From: Planobispora longispora
GTDB taxonomy: Bacteria; Actinomycetota; Actinomycetes; Streptosporangiales; Streptosporangiaceae
NCBI RefSeq assembly: GCF_016863135.1
Contig: NZ_BOOH01000047.1
Location: 1 to 64,000 of the forward strand
Direction of reading: 5' to 3'
DNA length: 64,000 nt
The translations under genes were made by a program, and so were the position numbers. Within the stretch, counting starts at the first letter, position 1. Every line of letters starts with the position of its first letter. Shown here piece by piece: positions 8,617-17,933 of this stretch. The notes below the pieces were generated by a model. The model was given only the letters and a program-made list of their open reading frames with translations. It did no database searches and had not been told where the DNA came from.

Positions 8617-9359
8617 TTGGACAGGTCGATCGTGGCGGAGAACGTCTTCCCGCAGGACGGGCACTCGATCTCGCGGACCAGGTCGACCCCCGGGGCGGCC
8701 TGGGCCATCGCGCGGTCGATCAGCCGCCGGTCGGTCATGGTCAGGTCGGCGAGGATGCGCGAGCCGAGCGCGTCCAGCCGGTGCCGCGGCACGTCCCCCA
8801 GGCTCTTGATGCACCTGGCCAGCAGGGCGTTCTTGCCGAGCGAGGGGTTCTCCCGCAGTTGCGGGGCGACCGCCTCCTCGTCGGCCCCGGTGGGCAGCCG
8901 CAGCGTCAGCGCCGTGTGCAGCTGTCCCTCCTTGTCCACGTAGCCGTCCTCCAGCTCCACCGTGACCTCGGGCGACCCCTCGGGGGCGGAGCGGACCGGC
9001 AGCTCGTCCAGGTCCTCGGTGCGGCTGACCGCCTGGCCGCAGCCGGGGCAGGTGTATCCGGCCTCCAGCGCGGGGCCGAAGGTGATGGAGCGGAGTTTGA
9101 GCAGCAGGAAGTTGCGGTCCACCGAGGTCATCCCGGTGAACGGCCCGCGCCCGTCGTGCTCCAGCTCCCCGAGCCGGAGCACGCAGCTGTGCAGCAGCTC
9201 GGTGACCAGTTTGCCGCCGTTGCGCTGGTACTTGCGGTCGGCGAGGATCGCCTCCTCCCGGCCGGTCATCTTGCGCAGCACCACCTGGCGGTGGACCGTC
9301 CCCTCCTGGTCGACGTAGCCGACCGGCAGGGTCAGTTCGAACTCGCGTCTAGTCGACAC
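8598..9359 (-). CDS. T4-baseplate-like tail assembly protein with zinc knuckles
   Basis: 253 aa, GTG start overlapping the tube gene end by 11 bp. It resembles the T4 baseplate/hub-chaperone family found after eCIS tube genes: FELTLPVGYVDQEGTVHRQV, then RKMTGREEAIL. Two CxxC pairs (CPGC at 104-107 and CPSC at 233-236) should form a zinc site. It lies between tube and tape-measure candidates, the place of frameshifted assembly chaperones (gpG/gpGT) in phages. A -1 slip near its last codons would replace the last four residues by 57 residues of DUF6760-like sequence. Confidence 0.75.
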   Translation of the reverse strand: MSTRREFELTLPVGYVDQEGTVHRQVVLRKMTGREEAILADRKYQRNGGKLVTELLHSCVLRLGELEHDGRGPFTGMTSVDRNFLLLKLRSITFGPALEAGYTCPGCGQAVSRTEDLDELPVRSAPEGSPEVTVELEDGYVDKEGQLHTALTLRLPTGADEEAVAPQLRENPSLGKNALLARCIKSLGDVPRHRLDALGSRILADLTMTDRRLIDRAMAQAAPGVDLVREIECPSCGKTFSATIDLSNFLAPA

Positions 9360-9819
9360 GCTCCAGCCCTTCGTGCTCCAGGACGATGGTCTGCTTGAAC
9401 AGCCCCGTGGAACCGGCCTCCAGGTCGGTGAACTTGGAGGACTTGATCCACGCGTTGTAGAACGCGAAGGTCATGACCTTCGCACCGTTGTGCCGCTTCT
9501 CGATCAGCCCGCTCTTGCGGATCGCCGAGCCGCCCTGCACGGTCGCGGCCAGCTTGAAGATCTCCCGGAACCACTGCTGGAACCGCTTGTCCTCCGGGCT
9601 GCCGTCCACGTTCCGCTCGATCGTCAGCGGCTCGTACTTGATCTTCGTCGCGGCGATCTTGTAGACGTGGTTGGTGCCGCCGTCGGGCTGCTCGATCGTG
9701 TCGATCTCGCCCTCGCTCAGCCCGCTCACCTTCGTGACGCCGGGGCTCACCTGGTCCCCGATGATGAGCACGAACTCGCTGGCCCGGTACGCCTCCCAGA
9801 AATCCCCCACCTGGGGCAT
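9349..9819 (-). CDS. eCIS inner tube protein
   Basis: 156 aa with the features of phage tail tube proteins of the T4 gp19 family as found in eCIS: GDFWEAYRASEFVLIIGD, KVSGLSEGEIDTIEQ, KYEPLTIERNVDG and a closing ITVLEHEGLERVD-like strand. Hexamers of it should stack into the tube inside the sheath. ATG start at 9819, ten bases after the sheath stop. The single tube gene contrasts with systems that carry two or three paralogues. Confidence 0.9.
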   Translation of the reverse strand: MPQVGDFWEAYRASEFVLIIGDQVSPGVTKVSGLSEGEIDTIEQPDGGTNHVYKIAATKIKYEPLTIERNVDGSPEDKRFQQWFREIFKLAATVQGGSAIRKSGLIEKRHNGAKVMTFAFYNAWIKSSKFTDLEAGSTGLFKQTIVLEHEGLERVD

Positions 9820-9828
9820 GGGTCCCTC

Positions 9829-11550
9829 CTACCCTTCTGAAGCGCTGCCGCCGGAGGGCTGCTGGCCCACGACGATCACGATGGTCTCCGCCGGCTTGGA
9901 GGGGTAGAAGTACACCTCCACGGTGAAGTTGCCCTTGTCCACCTGGTCCGGCGGGTTGTTGGTCTCGTCGCAGACGATCGTGAAGACGTCGTCCGGTTCG
10001 CCCGCCCCGAACGCGCCCTGCCGCCACAGGCTCATCAGGAACGGCCGGACGGTGCCGAACTTCACGGTGTCCCAGAGCGTGTCGCGGTTGGGCTCCTGCC
10101 GCACCCAGCGCAGGCCCTGCCGCAGGCTGCTCTTGACGTAGTTGAACAGCAGCCGCACGTTGACGTACAGCCAGCGGGTGTCGGTGGACAGCGTGCGGGA
10201 GGCGTCGACGACGATCCCGGCGCCGCGGATCGCCCGGATCCCGTTGACGCCGCCCTGTTTGACCAGGTCGCTGTGGTCGGCGTCGCTCAGCGGCAGCTCC
10301 ACGTCGAGCGCGCCGAGCAGGCGGGCCCCGTCGCCGGCCGGGGCCTTGTGGATGCCGCGCTCCGTCTCGACGCGGGCGTAGACGCCCATCACGTGCCCGG
10401 TCGGCGGGACCAGGCGCAGCGGGGTCGGGGCCTTGGACAGCGGGTCGCTCACCCGGATCCACGGCCCGTACAGCGCGCCGTACGCCTTGGGCTCCTGAAG
10501 GCCCGCGCCGAACTCGATCGCCCTGCTCACCGTGACGCCCTGCGGCACCGCGCCGACGAACACGCAGTCACCGCGCGCCTTGCAGTAGTCGAGCCCTTTC
10601 CTGATCACGGTGACGTCGCTGCTGTCGCAGCCCACCAGCTGCACGTCGAAGGCGTCGAAGGCGTGGAAGCCGGTGTGCTGGGCCGAGTCTCCCTGGTAGT
10701 CCGTCGTCTGGGCGGCCCGGCTGACGCCTCCCTGCAGGGTCGGGTCGGCGGCGGAGCCCGGCGGCTCCGGCCCGGCCTCGCCCGTCGCCCGCGAGTCGGT
10801 GACCGTCACGAACCGGGAGCCGCGCGCCACGTCGTTGAGGACCGGGACCGCGTATCTGGGCGAGGAGCGGTCCAGGGTCAGGCGCTCGAACGACTCCAGC
10901 GGCTGCCCGTCCCGGCCGGTGAGGGTGAGGTCGAAGTCGGTGGAGTCGATCCGGGTCTTCGCCTTGTCGTACTGGGCGATGTCGGCGACCGGCGGCTTCC
11001 AGACGGCCTTGCCGGTGGCCGGGTCCAGACTGTCGATCGTCACGGTCGCGGACTTCGCCCCGTCGGTGAGGACGACCGTGTCCCCCTTCGACAGCCCGGC
11101 CAGGCCGGCGAACTCGCCGTTGGCGTCGTTCAGCGCCTGCCCCTTGAGCTTGGTGCTGAACGACGGCGCGAGGCGGACGGCGATGCGGTTGGCCCACGCC
11201 CCGGGATCCCGCTGCCCGCGGTAGCCCGCCTCAAGCTTGAGGGTCTGGCGCTGGCCCGCCGCGAACTGGCAGGCGGCCACCGCGGGGTTCGCCCCGGAGA
11301 CCCGGTTGACCCACGCGCGCCGGCCGCCGTTGTCGAAGAAGCCGCGGAGCAGGAAGGCCCCCAGGGTCTCGCTGTCCGCCCCGCCGAACACCTCCGCGAA
11401 CTGGGCGAAGGAGGTGACCCGCACCGGCCGGTTCACCGGCCCGCGCTGGGTCGCCACGTTGAAGGCCGCCACCGACGTGGCGGCGCCGGAGATGGCGGGG
11501 GACGCGCTGCCGTCGACCTCGACGACGTTGAGCCCGATGTCGAATGCCAC
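9829..11550 (-). CDS. eCIS contractile tail sheath protein
   Basis: 573 aa. The N-terminus has the sheath family handshake region (GLNVVEVDG, RGPVNRPVRVTSFAQFAEVFG). The conserved C-terminal core has ARVETERGIHKAPAGDGARL, VNGIRAIRGAGIVVDASRTL, RWLYVNVRLLFNYVKSSLRQ and TIVCDETNNPPDQVDKGNF. An inserted strand-rich domain at about 130-260 is probably surface exposed. On firing the sheath contracts and drives tube and spike. GTG start at 11550 with an AGAGAG element upstream. 96 bp separate it from the preceding gene, so a second promoter may lie there. Confidence 0.95.
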   Translation of the reverse strand: MAFDIGLNVVEVDGSASPAISGAATSVAAFNVATQRGPVNRPVRVTSFAQFAEVFGGADSETLGAFLLRGFFDNGGRRAWVNRVSGANPAVAACQFAAGQRQTLKLEAGYRGQRDPGAWANRIAVRLAPSFSTKLKGQALNDANGEFAGLAGLSKGDTVVLTDGAKSATVTIDSLDPATGKAVWKPPVADIAQYDKAKTRIDSTDFDLTLTGRDGQPLESFERLTLDRSSPRYAVPVLNDVARGSRFVTVTDSRATGEAGPEPPGSAADPTLQGGVSRAAQTTDYQGDSAQHTGFHAFDAFDVQLVGCDSSDVTVIRKGLDYCKARGDCVFVGAVPQGVTVSRAIEFGAGLQEPKAYGALYGPWIRVSDPLSKAPTPLRLVPPTGHVMGVYARVETERGIHKAPAGDGARLLGALDVELPLSDADHSDLVKQGGVNGIRAIRGAGIVVDASRTLSTDTRWLYVNVRLLFNYVKSSLRQGLRWVRQEPNRDTLWDTVKFGTVRPFLMSLWRQGAFGAGEPDDVFTIVCDETNNPPDQVDKGNFTVEVYFYPSKPAETIVIVVGQQPSGGSASEG

Positions 11551-11646
11551 GTTCAGTCTCTCTTTCCGGTCTTTCCGGTTCTTCCGGAGCCGGTACGGCG
11601 CCGCGCCCGGCCGGAGGCCGCCCTCGCCCCGCTGTCACCTGTCGGC

Positions 11647-12669
11647 TCACATATCGGCATGGTGCGCCACTTCCACCTGGACGCTGCGGTGCGGGGGGAC
11701 GGCCCGGCGCGGGACCGCCCTCGGGCGCGTCACGGCCGGGATGGAGATGAGCAGGCACGTCTGCTCCTCGTGGAGGGCGTGCGAGGCCCCGCCCGATCCG
11801 TCCGCGAGCCGCTCCCACGGGGCGGGCCACTCGACCGGCAGCTCCGTGCCGCCGACCGCCAGCGTCGCGCCGGGGGCCAGTTCCGCCAGCACGAACTCCA
11901 GCAGCGCCGCGGTGTCCTCCCTGCGGTCGGCCACCGCCTCGATCCGGTAGCCGAGGTCGTAGGGCACGCCCGCCGACCGGATTGCGAACCCGGTCTCGGT
12001 GAAGTCGGTTCTGATCTCCCCCGTGGAGACGCGGGTGAGCGCGTGCTCGATCGAGTGGTTGACCAGCAGGAGGTAGGGCCTGCCCTGGTCCGGCTCCGCC
12101 CGCAGGACCGCCCTGACCGGTGCGCCGCGCAGGCTCAGCCGGTTGTCGAGCCGGGCGGTCAGCGCCGCGTCGGTGTCGGCCAGCAGCTGGGGCCGGACGG
12201 CCGCCGGAGGCGTGAGCCGTACCGAGCCGGGAGCCTCCGGGAAGGTGATCCGGATCACCGAGCAGGCGGACCGGACCGGGGCGGGCAGGTCGTCCAGGCC
12301 GAACGGCACCCGCTGGGGCGGGCCCGGCCCGGCGACCGGGACGTAGCGGTGCCAGCGGTTGGCGCCGGAGCCGATCGGCGCCGCCGCCGAGCCCAGCCGC
12401 ACCTCGCAGAAGAACGGCCGCCCGGCCGTCCCGTCGGCGATCCGGTCCCCCGAGGCCCAGAACTCGATGTCGTCGAAGCCCCGCAGGTCGACCGGGTCGA
12501 TGGAACGTTCCAGGAAGTGACCGGCGACCGACGCCGCGACCACGGCGGTACGGCCCTGCGGGCCGGTCGGGCCCGGCACGACGGAAATCTCCGTAGACGG
12601 AGCGCCATCAGGGCCGAACCCCCGCCAGACGGATAGATCGGCGAAGTCATCAAGAACGAGGCGAGACAC
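11647..12669 (-). CDS. eCIS operon first gene, possible tail-terminator-like protein
   Basis: 340 aa from GTG 12669. Residues about 1-150 look like a carbohydrate-binding-type beta sandwich (FLERSIDPVDLRGFDDIEFW, then NRWHRYVPV). The C-terminal half (YLLLVNHSIEHALTRVSTGE; YRIEAVADRREDTAALLEFV) has the shape of the DUF4255/tail-terminator proteins that cap sheath and tube in Afp/PVC systems. Placement just upstream of the sheath supports a structural role. The assignment is by appearance, and the fusion of two such parts is unusual. A longer start at 12726 is possible. Confidence 0.5.
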   Translation of the reverse strand: MSRLVLDDFADLSVWRGFGPDGAPSTEISVVPGPTGPQGRTAVVAASVAGHFLERSIDPVDLRGFDDIEFWASGDRIADGTAGRPFFCEVRLGSAAAPIGSGANRWHRYVPVAGPGPPQRVPFGLDDLPAPVRSACSVIRITFPEAPGSVRLTPPAAVRPQLLADTDAALTARLDNRLSLRGAPVRAVLRAEPDQGRPYLLLVNHSIEHALTRVSTGEIRTDFTETGFAIRSAGVPYDLGYRIEAVADRREDTAALLEFVLAELAPGATLAVGGTELPVEWPAPWERLADGSGGASHALHEEQTCLLISIPAVTRPRAVPRRAVPPHRSVQVEVAHHADM

Positions 12670-12936
12670 CCGTCCACTCTGCGACGGGGCATTCCACCTG
12701 TCAACGACCCGTGACCGGCACGTCACACACGGTGTCGGCCGCCGGGCGGGTCACAGCCGGGACATCGGGGCGACCGGCGAATCCGAAGGACGGGAGAACC
12801 GGCGCGCGCCTCCCGGCGTGTCGCGCCGCCCCCGGCCGGCGGGTCCGCCGATGCGGCGGACCCGGCAGGACGTGCGGCGCCCGGGATCAGCCCCGGGCGC
12901 GATGTCCGATCCGGACGCGGAGTCCGGATGACGTCC
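12670..12936. other. Intergenic region between thrS terminator and eCIS operon
   Basis: No coding sequence is convincing here. A minus-strand promoter for the eCIS operon should lie in this stretch, but I see no clear -10/-35 pair. At 12908-12930 a shorter copy of the CGATCCGGACGCGGA arm found in the neighbouring hairpin occurs as a direct repeat. Confidence 0.4.
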
Positions 12937-12997
12937 GATCCGGACGCGGAACCTGGACCCGGACGCGAGATCCGGGTCCAGGTTCCGCGTCCGGATC
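12937..12997 (-). terminator. 27-bp perfect inverted repeat, thrS terminator
   Basis: Arms 12937-12963 and 12971-12997 are perfectly complementary, with a seven-base loop (12964-12970). The hairpin begins seven bases after the thrS stop codon. It has no T tract, as is usual for actinobacterial terminators. Its perfect 27-bp stem is longer than a typical terminator. It separates thrS from the eCIS operon on the same strand. Confidence 0.8.
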
Positions 12998-13003
12998 CGG
13001 GAT

Positions 13004-14971
13004 TCAGACCTGGACGCGGCGCTCGATCGCGTCGGCGATCTCGTTGAGCGCCTGGTCCACCGGGACGCCGTTCTTCTGCTCGCCGTTGCGGAAGCGGAAG
13101 GAGATCGCGCCGTTGGCGATGTCCTCGTCGCCCGCCAGGAGCATGAACGGCACCTTGGCCTTCTGCGCGTTGCGGATCTTCTTCTGCATCCGGTCGTCGG
13201 AGGCGTCCACCTCGATCCGGATGCCCCGCTCGCGGGCCTTCTTGGCCACGTCCTGCAGGTAGGGCGCGTGGGCCTCGGCGATCGGGATGCAGACGGCCTG
13301 CACCGGGGCGAGCCACGGAGGGAAGGCGCCCGCGTAGTGCTCGACCAGCACGCCGAAGAAGCGCTCGATCGAGCCGAACAGCGCGCGGTGGATCATGACG
13401 GGCCGCTGCCGCGAGCCGTCGGCCGACTGGTACTCCAGCTCGAAGCGCTGGGGCAGGTTGAAGTCCAGCTGGATCGTGGACATCTGCCACGAGCGGCCGA
13501 TCGCGTCACGCGCCTGCACCGAGATCTTCGGCCCGTAGAACGCCGCGCCGCCCGGGTCGAGGACGAGCTCCAGCTTCTCCGACTCGGCGACCTCCCGCAG
13601 CGTCTGGGTGGCCTCCTCCCAGTCCTCGTCGCTGCCGACGAACTTGACCGGGTCCTTGGTGGACAGCTCCAGGTAGAAGTCGTTCAAGCCGTAGTCGCGC
13701 AGCAGGTCGAGCACGAAGCGCAGCAGCGAGGCGAGCTCGTCGCGCATCTGCTCGCGGGTGCAGTAGATGTGCGCGTCGTCCTGGGTCAGGCCGCGCACCC
13801 GGGTCAGGCCGTGGATGACGCCGGACTTCTCGTAGCGGTAGACCGTGCCGAACTCGAACATCCGCAGCGGCAGCTCGCGGTAGGACCGCCCGCGCGCCCG
13901 GAAGATCAGGTTGTGCATCGGGCAGTTCATCGGCTTGAGGTAGTACTTGGCGCCTTCCAGCTCCATGGGCGGGAACATGCCGTCGGCGTACCAGTCGAGG
14001 TGGCCGGAGACCTTGTACAGGTGGTCCTTGGTGATGTGCGGGGTGTTGACGAAGGAGTAGCCCGCCTCCTCGTGCCGGCGCCGCGAGTAGTCCTCCATGA
14101 GCTTGCGGATCACGCCGCCCTTGGGGTGGAAGACCGGCAGGCCCGAGCCCAGCTCGTCGGGGAAGGAGAACAGGTCGAGCTCGGCGCCCAGCTTGCGGTG
14201 GTCGCGCTTCTCGGCCTCCTCCAGCAGGTGCAGGTATTCGTCCTGCTTCTCGCGCGACTCCCAGGCGGTGCCGTAGATCCGCTGCAGCTGCGGGTTCTTC
14301 TCGCTGCCCCGCCAGTAGGCGCCGCCGGAGCGCATCAGCTTGAACGCCGGGATCGACCGGGTGCTCGGCACGTGCGGGCCGCGGCACAGGTCCTTCCAGC
14401 ACAGCTCGCCGGTCTTGGCGTCGAGGTTGTCGTAGATGGTCAGCTGGCCCGCGCCGACCTCGACGCTCTCCTCGTCGGCCGCGCCGCCCTTGAGCCCGAT
14501 CAGCTCCAGCTTGTACGGCTCGCCCGCGAGCTCCTCACGGGCCGCCTCGTCGGAGACGGGACGGCGGGAGAACAGCTGCCCCTGCTTGACGATCTCGCGC
14601 ATGCGCTTCTCGACGCGCTTGAGGTCGTCGGGGGTGAACGGGGCGGCGACGTCGAAGTCGTAGTAGAAGCCGTTCTCGACGGGCGGGCCGATGCCCAGCT
14701 TCGCCTCGGGGAAGATCTCCTGGACGGCCTGGGCCATGACGTGCGCGGTGGAGTGGCGGATGACGGCCCGGCCGTCGGCGCTGCCGGCCTCGACCGGCTC
14801 GATCACGTCGCCGTCGGACACGGGTGCCGCGAGGTCCCTCAGCTCGCCGCCGGCCCGGGCGGCGACCACGGAGCGGCCGTCTGCGTCGAGGACCTCGCCG
14901 TACGTCGTGCCCCCCGGCACCACACGCTCGGCTCCGGCGAGGGTGACACGGAGTTCTGGCACGGCAGACAC
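13004..14971 (-). CDS. thrS: Threonine-tRNA ligase
   Basis: 655 aa. GTG at 14971 was chosen because AAGGAG lies six bases upstream. Domains in order: TGS ([14 protein letters not shown]), the editing/SAD domain with [12 protein letters not shown], the class II catalytic core with the zinc ligand in [10 protein letters not shown] and [18 protein letters not shown], and the C-terminal anticodon domain ([20 protein letters not shown]). It charges tRNA-Thr in the cytoplasm. The arrangement divergent from dapD and the strong hairpin after the stop suggest a single-gene transcript. Length is normal for the family. Confidence 0.97.
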   Translation of the reverse strand: MSAVPELRVTLAGAERVVPGGTTYGEVLDADGRSVVAARAGGELRDLAAPVSDGDVIEPVEAGSADGRAVIRHSTAHVMAQAVQEIFPEAKLGIGPPVENGFYYDFDVAAPFTPDDLKRVEKRMREIVKQGQLFSRRPVSDEAAREELAGEPYKLELIGLKGGAADEESVEVGAGQLTIYDNLDAKTGELCWKDLCRGPHVPSTRSIPAFKLMRSGGAYWRGSEKNPQLQRIYGTAWESREKQDEYLHLLEEAEKRDHRKLGAELDLFSFPDELGSGLPVFHPKGGVIRKLMEDYSRRRHEEAGYSFVNTPHITKDHLYKVSGHLDWYADGMFPPMELEGAKYYLKPMNCPMHNLIFRARGRSYRELPLRMFEFGTVYRYEKSGVIHGLTRVRGLTQDDAHIYCTREQMRDELASLLRFVLDLLRDYGLNDFYLELSTKDPVKFVGSDEDWEEATQTLREVAESEKLELVLDPGGAAFYGPKISVQARDAIGRSWQMSTIQLDFNLPQRFELEYQSADGSRQRPVMIHRALFGSIERFFGVLVEHYAGAFPPWLAPVQAVCIPIAEAHAPYLQDVAKKARERGIRIEVDASDDRMQKKIRNAQKAKVPFMLLAGDEDIANGAISFRFRNGEQKNGVPVDQALNEIADAIERRVQV

Positions 14972-15106
14972 GGTTGCTCCTTCATCGGGCTTCGTCGGCT
15001 TCATCGAGCTTCGAGAGTTTCGTCGAGTGCTCAGGGAACCGATGCTACCGGTGTCCGCCGTACGGAATCTCAGGTACCACCGGCCGGATGATCTGCCGGA
15101 CGTCAT

Positions 15107-15112
15107 TAGGCT
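15107..15112 (+). promoter_or_regulatory. -10 element of a leaderless dapD promoter
   Basis: TAGGCT fits the actinobacterial TANNNT -10 and lies eight bases before the GTG of dapD. Transcription would begin at or next to the start codon. No Shine-Dalgarno sequence is visible, consistent with a leaderless mRNA. Confidence 0.45.
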
Positions 15113-15120
15113 TGGTGCCT

Positions 15121-16098
15121 GTGAACGAAGCAGCTCAGATCTCCGGCGCGCACGGCGTCGGCATCGCCACCATCACCTCTGACGGGACCGTGCTCGACAC
15201 CTGGTTCCCCGCTCCCCGGCTGGGCGAGCCCGCCGCGGCCGGCACCCGCCGGCTGACCGCGCAGGAGGCCGGGGCCGCCCTCGGCTCCGCCGCCGCCGCG
15301 CTGCTCGGCCCGGACGAGGCCCGGGGCGTGGAAGTGGTCGCCGTGGAGACCGGGATCGCCAAGCTGTCGGAGCCGCCCGCCGACGCGCACGACGCCTACC
15401 TCCGCCTCCACCTGCTCTCCGCCCGCCTCGTCGCGCCGCACGGGCAGAACCTCGACGGCCTGTTCGGCCTGCTGAGCAACGTCGTGTGGACCAACCACGG
15501 CCCGTGCCCGGTCGAGGGCTTCGAGGAGACCCGGCTGCGCCTGCGCGCCCGCGGCCAGGTGACCGTCTACGGCGTCGACAAGTTCCCCAGGATGATCGAC
15601 TACGTGGTGCCGTCCGGCGTGCGGATCGCCGACGCCGACCGCGTCCGGCTCGGCGCGCACCTGGCCTCCGGCACGACCGTGATGCACGAGGGCTTCGTCA
15701 ACTTCAACGCCGGCACGCTGGGCGCGTCCATGGTCGAGGGCCGCATCTCGGCGGGCGTCGTCGTGGGCGACGGCTCCGACGTCGGCGGCGGCGCCTCGAT
15801 CATGGGCACCCTGTCGGGCGGCGGCAAGCAGGTCATCTCCGTGGGACAGCGCTGCCTGATCGGCGCCAACGGCGGCATCGGCATCTCCCTGGGCGACGAC
15901 GTCGTGGTGGAGGCCGGCCTCTACGTCACCGCCGGGACCAGGGTCACCCTCCCCGACGGCCAGGTCGTCAAGGCCGCCGCCCTCTCCGGCGCCTCCGGCC
16001 TGTTGTTCCGCCGCAACTCCACCACCGGCGCGATCGAGGTCATCCCGCGCGAGGGCACCGGCGTGGAGCTCAACAGCATCCTGCACGCCAACGACTGA
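15121..16098 (+). CDS. dapD: Tetrahydrodipicolinate N-succinyltransferase
   Basis: 325 aa from GTG 15121. It transfers succinyl from succinyl-CoA to tetrahydrodipicolinate in the succinylase branch of lysine/meso-diaminopimelate synthesis. The long actinobacterial form is recognised by [60 protein letters not shown] and the left-handed beta-helix hexapeptides that follow ([20 protein letters not shown]). The gene is divergent from thrS. The next gene begins three bases after the stop, so the two are probably co-transcribed. Confidence 0.96.
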   Translation: MNEAAQISGAHGVGIATITSDGTVLDTWFPAPRLGEPAAAGTRRLTAQEAGAALGSAAAALLGPDEARGVEVVAVETGIAKLSEPPADAHDAYLRLHLLSARLVAPHGQNLDGLFGLLSNVVWTNHGPCPVEGFEETRLRLRARGQVTVYGVDKFPRMIDYVVPSGVRIADADRVRLGAHLASGTTVMHEGFVNFNAGTLGASMVEGRISAGVVVGDGSDVGGGASIMGTLSGGGKQVISVGQRCLIGANGGIGISLGDDVVVEAGLYVTAGTRVTLPDGQVVKAAALSGASGLLFRRNSTTGAIEVIPREGTGVELNSILHAND

Positions 16099-16101
16099 CG
16101 G

Positions 16102-16752
16102 ATGGCCGAGCAGGAGGCGGCGCCGGACTTCCCGGCGGACACACCGGCGGACACACCGGCCGACTCCGGCGCGGGCGCCCGGGTCGCGCGCTGGGTGACC
16201 GGGCTGTTCGCCCCGCAGGCGCTGGTCATCGTGCTGCCGCCGGTCATCGGGCTGATGACCGGCGGCCTGCCGGGCGCGGGCTGGGGACTGGTGGCCTCGA
16301 CGCTGTGCGGCGGGGTCCCGGCCGGAGTGATCATGGCAGGGGTGCGGGCCGGGCGGCTGGACTCCCACCACCTGGTGGACCGCGCGAGCCGGACCAGGCC
16401 GCTGCTGGTGGCGATGATCGCGGTGATCGCGGCGCTGGTGCTGCTGGCCGTCCTGGACGCGCCCCGGCTCCTGGTCGCCACGGTGACCGCCATGCTGGCC
16501 GCGCTCGCCCTGACGGTCCCGATCACCCTGCGCTGGAAGATCTCCTTCCACGCGGCCGTGTCGGCGGGCACGGTGGTGCTCCTGGCCCACGTGCTGCCCG
16601 CCGCGCCGACCCTGACGGCGGGCGCGCTGGTCGTGGGGGTGATCTGCTGGGCGAGGGTACGGCTCGGCCACCACACGCGCGCCCAGGTCGCCGCCGGGGC
16701 GGTCAGCGGCGCGGGCTCGGCCTGGGCGACCCTGGCGGCGTTCGGCATCTGA
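16102..16752 (+). CDS. PAP2-like integral membrane protein
   Basis: 216 aa. A polar N-terminus with a PADTPADTPAD repeat, encoded by a duplicated GGACACACCGGC, precedes five or six hydrophobic helices (ALVIVLPPVIGLMTGG; LVAMIAVIAALVLLAVL). A C-terminal RVRLGHHTRAQVAAGAVSG resembles the last PAP2 phosphatase motif. The first PAP2 motif is not clear, so catalytic activity is uncertain. It follows dapD by three bases. Confidence 0.6.
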   Translation: MAEQEAAPDFPADTPADTPADSGAGARVARWVTGLFAPQALVIVLPPVIGLMTGGLPGAGWGLVASTLCGGVPAGVIMAGVRAGRLDSHHLVDRASRTRPLLVAMIAVIAALVLLAVLDAPRLLVATVTAMLAALALTVPITLRWKISFHAAVSAGTVVLLAHVLPAAPTLTAGALVVGVICWARVRLGHHTRAQVAAGAVSGAGSAWATLAAFGI

Positions 16753-16821
16753 GATCCGCAGGTCCGGGGCGGAGGCCTCGCGGCTTGATCACGATGGTCG
16801 GCCGCTTGGTAGCCTCGGCGG

Positions 16822-17229
16822 ATGACGACGATTGCGCAGATCTCGTTGGGCGTCACGGATGACGCGCGGGCCGGGGAGTTCTGGCGTCAGGCGCTCGGAT
16901 ACGTGCGGCGGCCGCCGCGTTTCGAGGGCGATGAGTGGATCGTCCTGGAACCTCCGCCGGGAACGGCCGGGGCCGCGATCGCGATGGACGTGAGCGAGAG
17001 CCCCGCCGAGGAGTTCCCCCGGATCCATCTCGATCTCAGCGCGGGCGAGCGCGACCTCGACGAGGAGGTCGACCGGCTGGTGGCGCTGGGGGCGCGGCGC
17101 GTCGACTGGCCGTACTATCCGGAGAACCCCCGGCCCGAAGAACCGGAGTACGTCGTTCTCGCCGACCCCGAGGGCAACCGGTTCTGCGTCGAGGGACGGC
17201 GGGCCGCGCCGGACCAGGCTCCCGGGTAG
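16822..17229 (+). CDS. VOC-family (glyoxalase-like) protein
   Basis: 135 aa. It begins with the beta-alpha-beta pattern of VOC proteins (AQISLGVTDDARAGEFWRQA LGY), then HLDLSAGERDLDEEVDRLVALGA and the closing ADPEGNRFCVE. This is the DUF1990/glyoxalase-like type with two modules fused in one short chain. Substrate is unknown. It converges on the response regulator gene, 15 bp away. Confidence 0.85.
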   Translation: MTTIAQISLGVTDDARAGEFWRQALGYVRRPPRFEGDEWIVLEPPPGTAGAAIAMDVSESPAEEFPRIHLDLSAGERDLDEEVDRLVALGARRVDWPYYPENPRPEEPEYVVLADPEGNRFCVEGRRAAPDQAPG

Positions 17230-17244
17230 GCCGGGACGGGCGGC

Positions 17245-17874
17245 TCAGGCTCTCAGGTAGGCCAGGACAGCCAGGACCCGGCGGTGGTCGTCCGGGGCCG
17301 GGGGCAGGTCGAGCTTGGCGAGGATGCCCGCGATGTGCTTGGCGACGGCGGCCTCGGTCACCACGAGCGCGCGGGCGACCGCCGCGTTGGAGCGGCCCTC
17401 CGCGACCAGGGCGAGGACCTCGCGCTCCCGCGGGGTGAGGCGCTGGAGCGGGTCCCGGCGCCGGGCGAGGAGCTGCTTGACCACCTCGGGATCCACCACG
17501 GTGCCCCCGGCGGCCACCCGCTCCAGCGCGTCGGCGAACTCCGCCACGTGGCCGATCCGGTCCTTGAGCAGGTAGCCGATGCCCGGCCCCATGATCTCCT
17601 CGACGTATGCCTGCTGGACGTACTGGCTGAGGATCAGCACGGGGAGGGCGGGACGCGCCCGGCGCAGGGTGAGGGCCGCGCGCAGGCCCTCGTCGATGAA
17701 GCCGGGGGGCATCCGCACGTCGGTCACCACGATGTCCGGCGCGTGCTCCTCGACGGCGGCGACGAGCGCGGGGGCGTCGCCCACGGCGGCGGCCACGGTG
17801 TGGCCGAAACGCTCCAGCAGACCGACCAGCCCCTCCCGGAGCAGGACGGAGTCCTCCGCCATGACTACCCGCAC
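17245..17874 (-). CDS. LuxR-type response regulator
   Basis: 209 aa. The receiver domain (residues 1-120) has the acidic pair (MAEDSVLLREGL), the phospho-acceptor Asp in IVVTDVRMPPGF and the conserved Lys in GYLLKDRIG. The C-terminal HTH is TPREREVLALVAEGRSNAAVA. It lies 60 bp downstream of the histidine kinase on the same strand, so the two form a two-component system. The likely target is the divergent ABC transporter operon, by analogy with other actinobacterial pairs. Confidence 0.93.
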   Translation of the reverse strand: MRVVMAEDSVLLREGLVGLLERFGHTVAAAVGDAPALVAAVEEHAPDIVVTDVRMPPGFIDEGLRAALTLRRARPALPVLILSQYVQQAYVEEIMGPGIGYLLKDRIGHVAEFADALERVAAGGTVVDPEVVKQLLARRRDPLQRLTPREREVLALVAEGRSNAAVARALVVTEAAVAKHIAGILAKLDLPPAPDDHRRVLAVLAYLRA

Positions 17875-17933
17875 GGCACACCTCTCCCGATCACGACCAC
17901 CTGACGTCCTCCACCGGGATCATGATCGCCCAA

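Noticed and set aside
8437-8814. DUF6760-like frame starting at the ATG at 8814
   Set aside because: The first 60 codons are the shifted frame of the chaperone gene and are not protein-like; only the part after 8616 looks real.
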